NCBI RefSeq assembly: GCF_000247695.1 | Contig: NW_004624748.1 | Location: 5,114,263 to 5,178,262, forward strand | DNA from: Heterocephalus glaber | Lineage: Eukaryota > Chordata > Mammalia > Rodentia > Bathyergidae | DNA length: 64,000 nt | Direction of reading: 5' to 3' | In this document: positions 53,491 to 64,000 of the stretch, in pieces | Layout of the letters: the number at the start of each line of letters is the position of its first letter | Numbering within the stretch: the stretch's first letter is position 1 | Program-made: the position numbers and the translations under genes | The notes under the pieces: generated by a model | Told to the model about the DNA's origin: nothing | Database searches by the model: none | What the model saw: the letters and a program-made list of their open reading frames with translations, nothing else

Positions 53491-53847
53491 GGAATGAAGT
53501 GTTAAGCCCTGGAAAAGGATTACAATCAATGCTTAATAAAATGGAGCAAGGAAGAGTATGAAACTTATTTTACCACCTTTGACAAAATAATTCCCTCTGT
53601 GAAGAGTTAAAACCTGCTCCGGTTAGTTAACAACGAACAGAGAGGGGTGGTGGAGGCTGATTCCTGTAGGAATGAAAGACTGGATTCCTGATGGAAAGGG
53701 ATCACCTGGAGCTGGAGGATCTCAGCACTTGGGAGAGTGAAACGAGGAAGGAAAGGAGCGGGGCTTGTGTCCTGGGATGAGGTGGTCCTTGGCAGAGTGA
53801 ATGAAACTCCCTGCCTGTAACCGGTCTCTGGAGGCCAGAAATTCTCC

Positions 53848-54181
53848 TTGCAAGTTATGCTCACTGCTGGTATGGTAAGGCGCTCAGGGCAGGGAAGCCG
53901 GGCTAGGCCAGGTCTCTGGGACAGAAGGGACGGGCTCCACTTTGTCCACTCACTGTCAGCTCAGAGGCCCAATCTACCAAGGTGGCCACCTGGGCTTCAC
54001 CAGGGACCTCGCTGGTCACTGCGCCACCACTCCCGGTGCCTATGTCTTCGCTCTCAGCATCATGGTCAGCTCCAAAGCTGCATCTCCGCGTGGCCTCCCC
54101 AACAGCACCTGGGGTCAGGGACAGAGACTGCCCCTGGCCTGCTGCACACTGAGCTGGCCCCTGCCGCCTCTCCCAGCATAG
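53848..54181 (+). pseudogene. GC-rich block, possible decayed C1q-domain relic
   Basis: A GC-richer island in AT-rich intron with a 79-codon frame (53942-54181). IYQGGHLGF...TTPGAYVFALSIMVSSKAA resembles the GGHYDPxTGxFxxPxxGxYxF core of C1q globular domains. No start context, no splice sites and no other domain are seen, and I cannot name a parent gene. It could be chance. Confidence 0.25.
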
Positions 54182-54335
54182 GCTTATAATCCCTGCTACC
54201 TGGGAGACCGAGGCAGGAAAGTCACAAGTTTGAAGCTCACCTGGGCAACTTAGTAAGATGTTTCAAAATTTAAAAAGGGAGCTGGGGATTTGACTCAGCC
54301 CTGGTTTAATGTCTAGTACAGCAAAGCAGGGGGAG
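54175..54335 (+). repeat. B1-ID dimeric SINE
   Basis: 'taatccctgctacctggg' B1 part, then 'gagctggggatttgactc'. Confidence 0.75.
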
Positions 54336-55849
54336 AGATACTGTAAGTGGAGGCCTCTTTAGTACTTATGGGAAGATTGAGTCTCCCACTGGCAGGTTTA
54401 CCAGAACGACAAGGACTGTCTCTTGTTACTGGAGCCTGGATCAGGCAGAGGAAATCTCAGGTTAGGGCCTGGTCACACAAGGCTTATAAACCAGAGTAAG
54501 GAGATGGGCTTTTATCATCAAGCAAGGGGAACAGAAAAATGATCCATGTTTTCAAGAGATCGTTCTGACGTTTGACTGCTGTATGAGCTGGGCAGGACAA
54601 GAATGAGCTGGGTAGGGTGGCAGGAGAGAAACAAAGTATCAGTAATCATCTACAACCATTGAGAAAGCTAAATCAGATTTCATTTAGTGGATTAGTAATG
54701 CTGAGAGAAAAGTTGGTAGAGGACACAAGTTATATCTAGGAGATTTCACCAATGGGCTTCACACTGGGTGGGGAGTTGATGAGGAAAAGATAATCCTTAG
54801 ATTTCTGCTTTGCCTGGCAGATAAGTGATGCCTGTTTACAGGGGTGAAGGAGCAGCAGGTTTGGATGAAGTGTTACAGGGATGGGACTATGTTATCGGTG
54901 AGCTCAATGTGAGATGCTTTAGGTGTCCTTGAACATGTATCAGGTTGGTGGTCTGGGATTCTAGGGAGGGAAAAGGCAGAAGATAGACTGATTTGCAAGT
55001 TCCTGACATATAGATGATATTTAAGCCATGGGAACTGGATGAAGCCACCTAGGAAGGATGTTCAGATCCATGAAGGAGCCCAGGAGTCTTTTGGAATCTT
55101 GAGTGGCTCCAAATCTCCAAGGTTGGGCAGAGGAGAAAGCAGGTAGGCTATCAGGGAAGAAGTGGCCAGAGAGGTAGGAGACACCTGGAATGTATGTCTA
55201 GGAAATTTTTTAAAAGGTACAAGATGCAGGGTGTGGACAACTGGGTGAGGAATACAATTTAAGAGGTTAAATAAGGACAGCCATTAGCTTGGGGCTGGGA
55301 GGCTGGGTCAGAGGTTTTAAAGAGATGAGAGGATGTGAAACAATAAATGTGGAGGGTGAAGCAAACATATAGTACAAGAAGTGATGAAGGCCCTTCTGAG
55401 GTTTGTGGTCATGAATCTAAAGTCAGTAAGCACATTCGTGGTTTTTTCTCCAGTTGTTCAACTGCTCAAGGGCTGGTGCTACTCAGGGTATGCAGATAAC
55501 CAATGAACATGTTTACACAGGGTTGGGTTCTGCCAAGTGGGGAAGTGGTGTATGTGTGTAGTGGGAGAGGGGGGCCAGCATGGCTGGAAGGCAGTTGTGG
55601 TCATGGGCCAGAGATGAGGTGGGGCCACAGACTGCAAAGGGATGATTGAAGAACTGCAAGAACTGGGTGACGCCTAAAGAGAAACAATGTTCAACCTCTC
55701 TGGTGATTGGGGAGTAGAAGTCACCAATCCTAGGTCTAACTCTTCTATCACACTTGCCAAAATTAACAAGAGTAGTGATATTTATTCCCTGTAGAATAGA
55801 AAAAGTGATTTTTCATCCAATATGCACAGAGATCTAAACTGGTAAAACC

Positions 55850-56030
55850 TTTCCCAGGGACAGGTTGTCAGCATAGTTCAATGTGTGCTCTATCATTGAG
55901 CTACATTACCAGCCCTTTTTATTTTGAGACAGCATCTTGCCAACTTACCTAGCCTGTGCTTGAACTTGCAGTCCTCCTACCTCAGCCCAAGTATCTGGGA
56001 TTACAGGTGTACACCACCATGTCTGGCATA
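55850..56030 (-). repeat. B1-ID dimeric SINE
   Basis: Reverse ID piece ('gagctacattaccagccc') followed by a reverse B1. Confidence 0.75.
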
Positions 56031-57850
56031 GTTCAACATTTTTAATTGACTCAACAATTCCACTTCCAGAATGCTATAGAAACACTCAAACAAGCACTCA
56101 AGGATATATGTACAAAGATGTTTGTTGCATCATTACTTATGGTGAAAACACAGAATAGATTCATTATTTGACCACAAGGGAGTGTTTTCATGCATTGTGT
56201 TACACTCTACAGAATTCCAAGAATCAGTATAGGAAATAAATACCATGGAGTCACATGGTTGTGGTTTTACAAGTGTACCCTGTTCTTTCTAGCTTTTCAC
56301 ACCTTTGTATATCCCATTCTCTCACTGGAATCCCTTTCCAGTCTTTCTTTCCCTGCTCCCCACCCCCTACACTAGGAAGGGATGCAAAGACCCAAATAGA
56401 GGCTGCTTGTGATGATGGTGCTGACCCCTCTGAAAGCATTTACCAAGGTGTCCACTCACAGGACTGTCTTCCCTATGAGTGTGTGCACTTTGTATCCACT
56501 CATATATACCAAAGGTTAATAAACACTTGTTAGGGACTGATTACTTACAGTGACTGTGCACACCTCTCTTTTATCCTGCACTTCCAGTGTAATTCCAAAG
56601 TCTTCCCAGTAGGGAAGTCTGCATCACAAAATCTGCAAAAACCCTCAGGTCCCCCTGCTTCCTTCTGATTATTATACTTCTAGTCAACTTCCCTCAGTGC
56701 TCAGACTGGGTTCTTCACATGTGGACAACCTCTGGAATCTAAAGGTGGGTTCTCTTAACTATCCAACCAGGTAACAAAGAGCAGCAAAAATGATCTTTCA
56801 ATAGAGGTGTGTCTGCTACTTTCTAAGTAGAGGGGCTCTCTGCTAACTCATCACATCCAAAGCCCGCAAATGGACTCGAGTGGCCTCCCTGTTCCTGTCA
56901 GCAGAAATTATGCCAGTGTCCAAACTTTCCAATGACTGACATAGTATGAACATCGAGGGCAGGATCTGTACACTCCATTTTATGCCTTGGTTCAGGATCT
57001 ACTACAGTACTACCTACACCATTTGAGAAAGCATAATTTGTAGAATTCTATCTGGACTGTCTTCATGTACTCTGGACTTTCAATTTCTTCTGCTTACAAA
57101 ATGAGCAGCATTAGACCTATAGCTTGGAGTTTACACACACCAATGCCTATAACACCTACCACAGGATGCTGCCAATGCTGACATTTTACAAAGATTAAAT
57201 AAATGTCTGTTCCTGGCCATTAATCTGTGATTGTGGTCAGGGCATGAGGCATTTGCACTTGCTGTCCAGCTGTGAATGGCCTTTTACTAAGAAAGTCTGT
57301 GAACTCAATGGACCCAGTAGGGTAACTACTCAGCAGTCCTTCCTTTCTGGAATTCCCCTTACCACCTCAGCTCCAAGGATAGATCATGATCATTTATGGT
57401 CACACCTACCAGCTGGTGCAGAAAGAGGGATATGACCATGAAATGTTAATGCTTCAGTTGCTGCATGCACTCAACCTATGGCTGTGAAGGGACAAGTTGA
57501 TGCTGGGGACAGAAGGGAGGGGGAAAGAACCTGGGGCCTTAATTTCATCATCGAGCCACTGAAGCTGCTGTTTCTTCTGATTAACAAGCATCCTTTGTTA
57601 AAGCCAATTTGAGTAGGGGTTTCTTTCATTTAGAGTCAAAAGCAGTCTGACTCTTATCTACTTTACTGATGAAGTAGTAATTTAAAGTACTGAATGTTCA
57701 CTTGAATCTAAATTTCTAATACAGTCCTTTTTTCAGCTTTCCAAGATGCTTCTTTATTCCTGGTTTATCAAGCAAGTTAACTTTCTTCTGAATGCACTTC
57801 CCGAAGAGTATGGTTATCCTGCAAGAGAAATAAAAATGATTTCTACTTAC

Positions 57851-57958
57851 CAGCTTTCTTCCTCTCTGGATTTCTTTTTTTACTGATTCCACATCAAAAT
57901 TTCTATCATTATTAAGTGGATCTTGGTCCTCACATTCTACAAGTGCTGAAGAATATAG
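57851..57958 (-). CDS. PHF11: PHF11 coding exon ([15 protein letters not shown])
   Basis: Acceptor tctgcag, donor gtaagt; exactly 36 codons. [15 protein letters not shown], then [16 protein letters not shown], a very close match to human PHF11 about residues 73-108. This is the most 5' PHF11 exon I can identify in the window. Confidence 0.95.
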
Positions 57959-58779
57959 CTGCAGATTGGGGAAAAAAAGCCAGAGTATGCACAAAGTAAT
58001 ACTTAAAAGCTACAAGTCTAAAAATGGTTCCAGAGAGTACACCAGGAGAAGAAGATGGATTAGGGGTAGAACAGTGACCTCTTTTGGGGATATATGAACA
58101 GACTATAAAGCCACCTCTCTTTTTTAGGAGTGACCCTGATACCCAGGCATAGTTTATACTTTGTAACTTTGATCTCCATTGGCTAATTGGACCTGTGTGG
58201 ACCCTGACACTAAGGCTGGGCCACTCTGATTCCCTATCCTAGGAATGTGGATGAGGCTCTGAACAACAGCTGAAGCTACACAGGCAAAGCAAGCCAGTCT
58301 GTGAAGAAAGAAAAGCAAAAACAAGGACTAGAAAAAGGGCATTCTTGATGGCTTTCCAGCTTTTCTGTTCTTGATCTGCCTCCATCTTTGCCTTTTGGAG
58401 CCATGAAATGCCCCTGCAACCTTATTTAAACCCCCTTTAGGCTGCCTCAAATTTCTGCATGCCACATGAAAACCAAAAGGATCCAAACTACCTTCTTAAT
58501 TGACGGTCCATAAAACACATATACAAAAATAACAAAAGGATCAAAAACATAAGTTCTTCTTTAATGACACTGGCGTAGGCAATGATTTCTTATAAAAAGC
58601 AGAAACTAGAAAGAAAAAGTCAAAATTGATTTTTTTTTTCTCTTGGAAGGACACTGCTAAAAAACCAAAAAAGACAGAGACTACGAGAAAATGTTTAGTA
58701 TATCCATATCTGACAAAAGGCTTGTATCCAAAATATAAGAAAGTTACAACTTAATCTTACTTCAACTGAAGATGGGCAA

Positions 58780-58975
58780 ACGCTGGACGTGGTGAGTACA
58801 CCTGCAATTGCAGCTCTCTGTAAGGGTGAGGCAGGAAGATCACAAGTTTGAGCCCAGCCAGGGCAACTTTGGAATTTAGTGAGGCCTTGTCTCAAAACGA
58901 AAAATAAAAAAAGGGCTGAGAATGTAGCTTAGTGGGAAGGTCCTGGGTTCAGCCTCCAATGTTGCCAGAAAAACA
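58780..58975 (+). repeat. B1-ID dimeric SINE
   Basis: B1 part, then 'gggctgagaatgtagctta' and 'gttcagcctccaatg'. Confidence 0.8.
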
Positions 58976-58984
58976 AAACAAAAC

Positions 58985-59830
58985 ACAACACCAGCAATTC
59001 TACCTCTAGATATTTACCCAAGGGAAATAAAACCATATATCTATACAAAGACTCATATACAGATGTTCATACAGATTTATCACTATAGCCTCAAACTAGA
59101 AACAACACATAGTCCATCAACAGGTGAATGAATAAACAAGTTGTAATATATCCATATAATGAAATACTATGAAAACATAAAAAGGATACAAATGTAGTCA
59201 TGGCCATCTCTCAGTATCCTTGGGGAACTGGTTTCAGAACCCCCTTTGGATACCAAAATTTTCCAATGCTGAAGTCCCTTATTTAACATGTAGTATTTAT
59301 ATAAAACTTGGTAGGTTTTATCCTGGAAAGTTTTACATTCTTCCATATACTTTAAATCATCTCTAGATGACTTATAATACCTAATGCAATGTAAATGCTA
59401 TGTAAATGGTTCTTACACTGTATTAAGGAACAGTGAGAAGAAAAAAGTGTACAAGTAAAATTTTTTTCTGAGTATTTTCAATCTGTGGTTGGTTGAATCC
59501 ATGGATATGGAACCTGAAGATACTAAGGGCCAAATGTACACACAACATGGAATCTCCAAAACACTGCTGAGTAAAGGAATCTACACACAGGAGTCTTTGC
59601 TATAGAATTCTTGTATGAAATTTGAGGAAAGATATGATCAACTTATACAGACAGGGTAGGGAGGGAGGAATTGATTGCAAAGAGACATGAGAAAACTTTC
59701 TGGGGCAATGGAAGCGTTCTGTATCTCAATCATGATAGTTACATTGTGTACACATGTCTTAAAATTCTCCAAACTGTATGCTTAAAAATAGTGCATTTTG
59801 TTTTATGAAAATCATACCAATAATGTTAAC
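58985..59830 (+). mobile_element. Old L1 (ORF2 end and 3'UTR), split by a DNA element
   Basis: 'caattctacctctagatat', 'catcaacaggtgaatg' and, after the inserted element, 'gattgcaaagagacatgag' and 'gtgcattttgttttatg' are conserved L1 landmarks in the right order. Confidence 0.6.
59205..59535. mobile_element. Miniature pogo/Tigger-type DNA element
   Basis: About 330 bases beginning ctcagtatccttgggg and ending gaagatactaagggcc; the ends are imperfect inverted repeats. The interior ('taaatcatctctagatgac', 'aatgcaatgtaaatgctatg') matches a common non-autonomous mammalian DNA repeat I remember as Tigger-derived. Inserted in an older L1. Confidence 0.65.
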
Positions 59831-60763
59831 AGTAGTAGTCAATTAACAATACATCAGTATACTAGAATTGTACATGGTAATCTCAGCATGGTTTAACAGG
59901 AGAAAAAATGTAAGTATATAACCCGTAACAAACAGATTAAAAGAAAAACCTGTGAGACTTGAAAACTAAATGCAACCCACAAGCTGAAATCCTTTGTTAG
60001 GAATGTTAGGACAACAGGTGAAACCTCAGTGGTTTGAGGAGTAGGTGGTAATGTAATACAAATTAAAAGGTAGTTAATTTCTGAATTTTGATGGTTCAAT
60101 TATGATTATGTGAGATAATGTCCTTGTCTATAGAAAATACTCTTGAGGGTTCAGGACAAATGACATAAAAGGTGAGCAAAATATATAGTGAATGCTTTAA
60201 TTTTTTACAGTAAATGATATACTGCCATTAATCTCCCTCACTTTGAATACACTTCTTCTTGCCATGTTCTGAAGCAGTTTTAGAAGTTTTCTTTCATGAG
60301 TACTTTACTATATATGATGAAAAATATGGTGAATGCTATTGCCGATTGCCAGCCAACAATAAGGCAGGCTCTTAACAGTAAGGTGTATCCTCATCCACCT
60401 AAATCACTGGATCTGGCTCCTCCCCAAAGTCAAAATGACCATGAAAGGTCAATAGTTTTGAACTGATCTGGGACACCGAGACAGCCACGAAAGCATAATT
60501 AAGATACTCATATAGCCGTGAGTTCTTGGGAAAATGACTTAATGTCTTGGTGCTGCAGCTGTTTCATCTTTAGCGTGCACACAGCAACAGCAACTACCTC
60601 TTAGGGTTAATAATTTTGCTTTGCACATAGTAAACACGAAATAATTGTTATTATTGCTACAAATTGGTGAGAAAAACAGAATCATCAAAAAATCATGGTG
60701 ATAGTTTCTTTTATATGAGAAACCCAAAGTATAAATAAAGAGCAAAATAAAAGATAATAGGAA

Positions 60764-60851
60764 GGGGCCAGGAATTTAGCTCAGTGGTTTCGCTGCCTGC
60801 TATGCAGGCCGAAGGACCTGAGTTTGATCCCTGGTACCAAAAAAAAAAAAA
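60764..60851 (+). repeat. ID-like SINE (left arm of inverted pair)
   Basis: 'ggggccaggaatttagctc' to an A run. Confidence 0.92.
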
Positions 60852-60885
60852 TAGAAAGTAAGGAGATAGGTATTTCAAGGTACAA

Positions 60886-60978
60886 TTTTTTTTTTTTTTT
60901 TTTTGGTACCAAGGATCGAACTCCGGTCCTTGCGCTTGCACAGCAGGCGGCGAAACCACTAAGCCAAATCCCCGGCCC
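60886..60978 (-). repeat. ID-like SINE (right arm of inverted pair)
   Basis: T run, then 'ggtaccaaggatcgaactcc' and 'gccaaatccccggcc'. Confidence 0.92.
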
Positions 60979-61380
60979 AGAGATAAGTATTTCTCAAAAG
61001 GGAAGGGGATCAAAAGATGGCGGGAGGGGAGGGAATGAGAACAAAAAAAGAAATTAAGATGTGCTATGTATGTGTACCAGTTCCACATAAGGAATGTAAC
61101 ATGTATTGCAAACATGCACAAAATAAAAGGGATGGGGATCAAGAGAGAGATGGAGAAGGGAGAGAAGGAAAAGGGGATAAAAAAGAAATCAAGATGTGTT
61201 ATATACATGTACTAATTCTCTACAAGGCATATAAATATTATATACTACAAACATGTATTAATAAAAATCACAAAAAATGGTGGAAGAAGTTATATGGAAA
61301 AATACTAAATGCAATAAAGTAAGATTTTTATTTTACACAATAGTAAAATTCCAGTAGAAATTGAGAAAAGCAAAGTTTCA

Positions 61381-62341
61381 AAATTTATGGAAAAAAAAAA
61401 AAAGACTTAAACAGGACCGATCCTGTCCAGACTCAAAACGCAGGCGGGAGTGTGTTCTGTGCCATGGTGGGCACGGGGTTGGTGGTGGATGCGCTGCTGT
61501 ATTTTGATCAAGGCGCCAGGCAGGAGGGAAGCGGCTGCGGCTCTGGTAGAGGAGGAAACTCGCAGATACCGACCTACCAAGAACTACCTGAGCTACTTAA
61601 CAGCCCCGGATTATTCGGCTTTCGAAACTGACATAATGAGAAATGAATTTGAAAGACTGGCTGCTGGACAACCAACTGACAACCAAATTGCTCAGTATGA
61701 AACGATATGAGCTTCCAGCCCCTTCCTCAGGTCAGAAAAACAACATTACTGCATGGCAAGAATGTGTAAACAATTCTATGGCTCAATTAGAGCACCAAGC
61801 AGTACGAATTGAGAATCTGGAGCTAATGTCACAGCATGGATGTAATGCCCGGAAAGTATATAACGAAAATCTAGTTCATATGATTGAACATGCACAGAAA
61901 GAGCTTCAGAAGTTAAGGAAACATATTCAAGATTTAAACTGGCAGCGGAAAAACATGCAACTCACAGCTGATCTAAATTGAGAGAAATGGAGTCAAATTG
62001 GGTGTCCCTGGTCAGTAAGAATTAAGAGATTAAACGGACTATTGTGCAACTAGAAAATGAAATCTATCAAATTAAGCAGCAACAGGGAAAAGCAAACAAA
62101 GAAAACATCCGGCAAGGCTTCTGAAAAGACTAACTTGCTGAGTAGAAAGGAAGAAAAGCTGGGCTCTTACAAACATCAGCCATCTAAACTATCCCTGAAC
62201 CATGAAGGACAACAGCCTCTCACAAAAACCATTAGTGGGTAAATGTTTAGAAACCATAATGTATGGGTTATTATAATAATTTTATGGAGAATCTTTGTGA
62301 AATAAAGGTTATCAACTTGGAAAAAAAATTTATGGAAAAAA
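61381..62341 (+). pseudogene. BCAS2P: BCAS2 processed pseudogene
   Basis: An intronless copy of BCAS2 (SPF27, a subunit of the PRP19/NineTeen splicing complex). Coding-like sequence runs from ATG 61464 to TGA 62122-62124 and reads BCAS2 in pieces: [36 protein letters not shown], then [26 protein letters not shown], then ENIRQGF. Small deletions near the N-terminus, a frameshift after LAAGQP (about 61675) and another after MQLTA (about 61975) break it. A poly(A) signal (62301-62306) and A tail follow. The whole copy is flanked by aaatttatggaaaaaa at 61381-61396 and 62326-62341, a 16-base target duplication. It is on the strand opposite to PHF11. Confidence 0.93.
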
Positions 62342-62369
62342 GATAGACTCCTACTATTGAAAAAAACTT

Positions 62370-62480
62370 TTTTGGGGAGACAGTCTTGCTATGCAGCCCA
62401 CATGCCTTGAACTCTCAGTCCTCCTACCCTAGTCTCCTGAGTTCTGGGATTACAGGCACATGCCACCACAGCCAGCTAGA
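62370..62480 (-). repeat. B1-like SINE
   Basis: 'gagacagtcttgctatgc' to 'catgccaccacagccagc'. Confidence 0.85.
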
Positions 62481-62822
62481 AAGGAGCTTCTTAGTAGGAA
62501 AAGAACACAAATATTAAAGGAAAATAAGGATGAATGTAATTACATTATGAGCTTCTTACCGAAAAAACCATAAATAAAATTAAAAGCCAAAAGGTATAAC
62601 AGAGCATTAGTATCTATTTTTATATAAATACATATAAGGAAAAACAAAGAAAAAGGTGAAGCATAGACCATAAACATACATTCACAGAAGCACAGGAATC
62701 AATATGCAACCCCTAGTAATCAGGGAAACACAAATGAAAATGAAGCATCATTTGTATAATCAGAGAGGAAAAAACTTAAAATCTCAGAACATTAAGTACT
62801 GGCAATGATGAAGAGAAAAATA

Positions 62823-63560
62823 CAGTAAAACCCTGGATTGTGAGTAACTTGTTCTGTAAGTGTTCTGCAAGATGAGCAAACATTTCTAATAAATTTTAAC
62901 TTGATAAATGAGCAATGTCTTGCAATGTGATTAGTGTGTGATGATGTGATGTCACATGATCGCAACTGAGCCAATGGTTCCTGTCTTTCTCTGTCTCTTT
63001 CTTTCTGAGGGATTGTAGGTGATCATCCCCCAACAGCAAGGAGTTATAGAGAAGCTCTTGTCTGCAGAAGAGGAGAAAAAGGTAGAGGAATCCCTCACTT
63101 CAAATGAAACTAGGGACATGTGTAAAATGTGGGAAACAGTGCAAAATTTCATAGAAATCCACCACCCGAATAAGGCTATAGCAATGTGAGCAATGAATCT
63201 GCTTAACAACAATGCAATGTCATATTTCCATGAAATCCTCAAAAGGAGGCAAAAGCAAGTGTCATTGGACAGGTTTCTTGTTAAAGTTGCGCGGAAAGAA
63301 AAAGATTCCATTGAGCCAATAGCAGTGATTCTGCTACTGATAGTGAAAGTTGTCCTACACAATAACCCATCCTCCTCTTCCTTCACACCAGCCACGAAGG
63401 TTTTCAAAGGTAAGTACAGGTTAATTTATTTTTCTTTATATTTTGTATTTTATTATTTTTGTAGTATTGCAATCATTTTTTGTATCAGTATTGTAATTTT
63501 GTACAGTATTGTAATCACTGTATTTTTGGGTTGTAGAATGAATCATGTGACTTTCCATTA
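62823..63560 (+). mobile_element. Internally deleted Tigger (pogo family) DNA transposon
   Basis: Starts at a TA dinucleotide followed by CAGTAAAACCCTGGATTG, the terminal repeat style of Tigger elements, and continues with 'aaacatttctaataaatttt'. At about 63050 it passes directly into the transposase C-terminus: VEESLTSNETRDMCKMWETV, then MSYFHEILKRRQKQVSLDRF. The upstream catalytic (DDE) part is missing, and an in-frame TGA at 63187 breaks the rest. The right terminus was not identified; a B1 SINE interrupts at 63565. Confidence 0.75.
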
Positions 63561-63564
63561 CCTC

Positions 63565-63690
63565 TTTTGTTTTTTGAGACAAGGTATTGCTATGTACTTC
63601 AGGCTGGCCTTGAAGTCACTATGTAGCCCAGGCTGGCCTAGAACCTGCAGTGATTCTCTTGCCTCAGTTTCCTAAGTGCTGGGATTACAG
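63565..63690 (-). repeat. B1-like SINE
   Basis: Flanked by ttccatta on both sides, a target duplication; sits at the Tigger relic's right side. Confidence 0.92.
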
Positions 63691-63767
63691 GCTTCCATTA
63701 TTTTCCTATTTCTTTTTGTTTTGTTTATTTTAATCCAGTTGCTGACATTTTTTCATTATCAGTTTTT

Positions 63768-63851
63768 GTTTTTTTTTTGGTACTGGGGATCGAACTTGGG
63801 TCCTTGAGCTTGCACAGCAGGCAGCAAAACCACTGAGCTAAATGCCCGGCT
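63768..63851 (-). repeat. ID-like SINE
   Basis: 'ggtactggggatcgaacttg' to 'gagctaaatgcccggc'. Confidence 0.9.
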
Positions 63852-63874
63852 TTTTCTGTTTGTTTGTTACATTC

Positions 63875-64000
63875 CTTTATTGGTACATTTTAGGAATACA
63901 ACACAATTAGATTTCTCATTGGGAATTGTACCTTTACATAATGCACCTTGGATCTTATTTTTTCCCCATTCCTAGCCCTCCCTTCACCCCCTCCACCCTT
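63875..64000 (-). mobile_element. L1 3' tail (minus), cut by window end
   Basis: 'ttattggtacattttagg' and 'gggaattgtacctttacat' are the reverse of the L1 3' end at 53040-53109. Confidence 0.85.

Larger units (their letters stand above)
44027..57850 (-). other. PHF11 13.8-kb intron
   Basis: Half of it is the L1 at 46315-53109 plus SINEs. A GC-richer block at 53848-54181 is discussed separately. Nothing recognised in 44500-44775, 44940-45430, 53500-53840, 54340-55845 and 56035-57845. Confidence 0.6.
60690..61280 (+). mobile_element. L1 3' tail (plus) carrying two ID SINEs
   Basis: 'tttcttttatatgagaaacc', a purine-rich GA tract (61000-61170) and an A-rich end are L1 3'UTR features; an opposed ID pair sits inside. 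Confidence 0.6.
34682..64000 (-). other. PHF11: PHF11 gene body (5' part missing)
   Basis: Eight minus-strand exons with matching phases give ~260 residues corresponding to about residues 73-331 of human PHF11 (PHD finger protein 11). Known for the family: nuclear protein with a PHD/extended PHD zinc finger, a transcriptional co-regulator in lymphocytes (linked to Th1 cytokine expression and NF-kB in published work). Seen here: the zinc-binding Cys/His series, a basic KRKRGRKK stretch suited to nuclear import, and a C-terminal coiled coil ending in a Ser/Thr tail. The first ~72 codons, containing the first zinc ligands, were not found in 57959-64000. No frameshift in any exon. Confidence 0.93.
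57959..64000 (-). other. PHF11 5' intron or flank
   Basis: I searched by eye for the exon bearing the first zinc ligands and the start codon and did not find it. Contents: a B1-ID dimer, an old L1 with a miniature DNA element inside it, L1 tails, an inverted ID pair, a BCAS2 pseudogene and a Tigger relic. Nothing recognised in 57965-58770, 59840-60685 and 62490-62820. Confidence 0.5.

Noticed and set aside
60711..61208. 165-codon minus-strand frame
   Set aside because: It is the antisense translation of L1 3'UTR and two SINEs.
61440..61560. CpG island or promoter of an active gene
   Set aside because: The GC rise is the 5' end of the BCAS2 retrocopy, and the copy has frame breaks and a target duplication.
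63193..63675. 160-codon frame as a gene
   Set aside because: The first part is a Tigger transposase relic and the rest runs into T-rich DNA and a B1 SINE.

Overview
This is mammalian nuclear DNA, almost certainly from a rodent. It is AT-rich and split into short exons with GT/AG borders. It is dense with two SINE types: tRNA-derived ID-like elements (A-box 'tagctcagtgg', B-box 'ggttcgatcc', then an A-rich tail) and B1-like elements ('gctgggattacag', 'ggccagcctgg'). The ID variant, with its 'ccgcctgcc' segment, suggests a castorimorph such as beaver. That species guess is inference from memory and weak; rodent is secure.

Two genes are supported, and they converge. (1) RCBTB1 on the + strand: nine coding exons from 11829 to the stop at 30668 give the C-terminal ~438 residues (RCC1 propeller repeats, BTB domain, C-terminal tail), with a 3'UTR to about 32750. 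The first ~93 codons were not found and probably lie left of the window. (2) PHF11 on the - strand: eight coding exons from 57958 down to the stop at 34978 give ~260 C-terminal residues, including most of the extended PHD zinc finger. Its first ~72 codons were not found and probably lie right of the window. The stop codons are about 4.3 kb apart. Convergent RCBTB1/PHF11 is the order I recall for human 13q14.

Layout: 1-11828 is an RCBTB1 intron with SINEs, a miniature hAT-like element (4069-4149), an L1 tail (5340-6165), an inverted-repeat DNA element (7930-8880) and an ERVL-type integrase relic (8935-9560). 11829-30668 holds the RCBTB1 exons and introns. 32750-34680 is intergenic. 34978-57958 is PHF11; its 13.8-kb intron (44027-57850) carries a nearly full-length but dead L1 (46315-53109) interrupted by 99 Ns. 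57959-64000 is PHF11 5' intron or flank with an old L1, a pogo/Tigger-type miniature element, a BCAS2 processed pseudogene (61405-62325) and a deleted Tigger transposon (62823-63560).

RCBTB1 and PHF11 share no pathway that the sequence shows; they are neighbours, not an operon. I found no novel gene system. The most useful observations are a NAGNAG splice acceptor in RCBTB1, a datable nested B1/L1 insertion, a ~93% repeat on both sides of the assembly gap, and several target-site-duplicated insertions. Exon coordinates were read base by base. Repeat borders are approximate (about +/-10 bases) unless a target-site duplication is given. Repeat family names come from memory, not from a library search.
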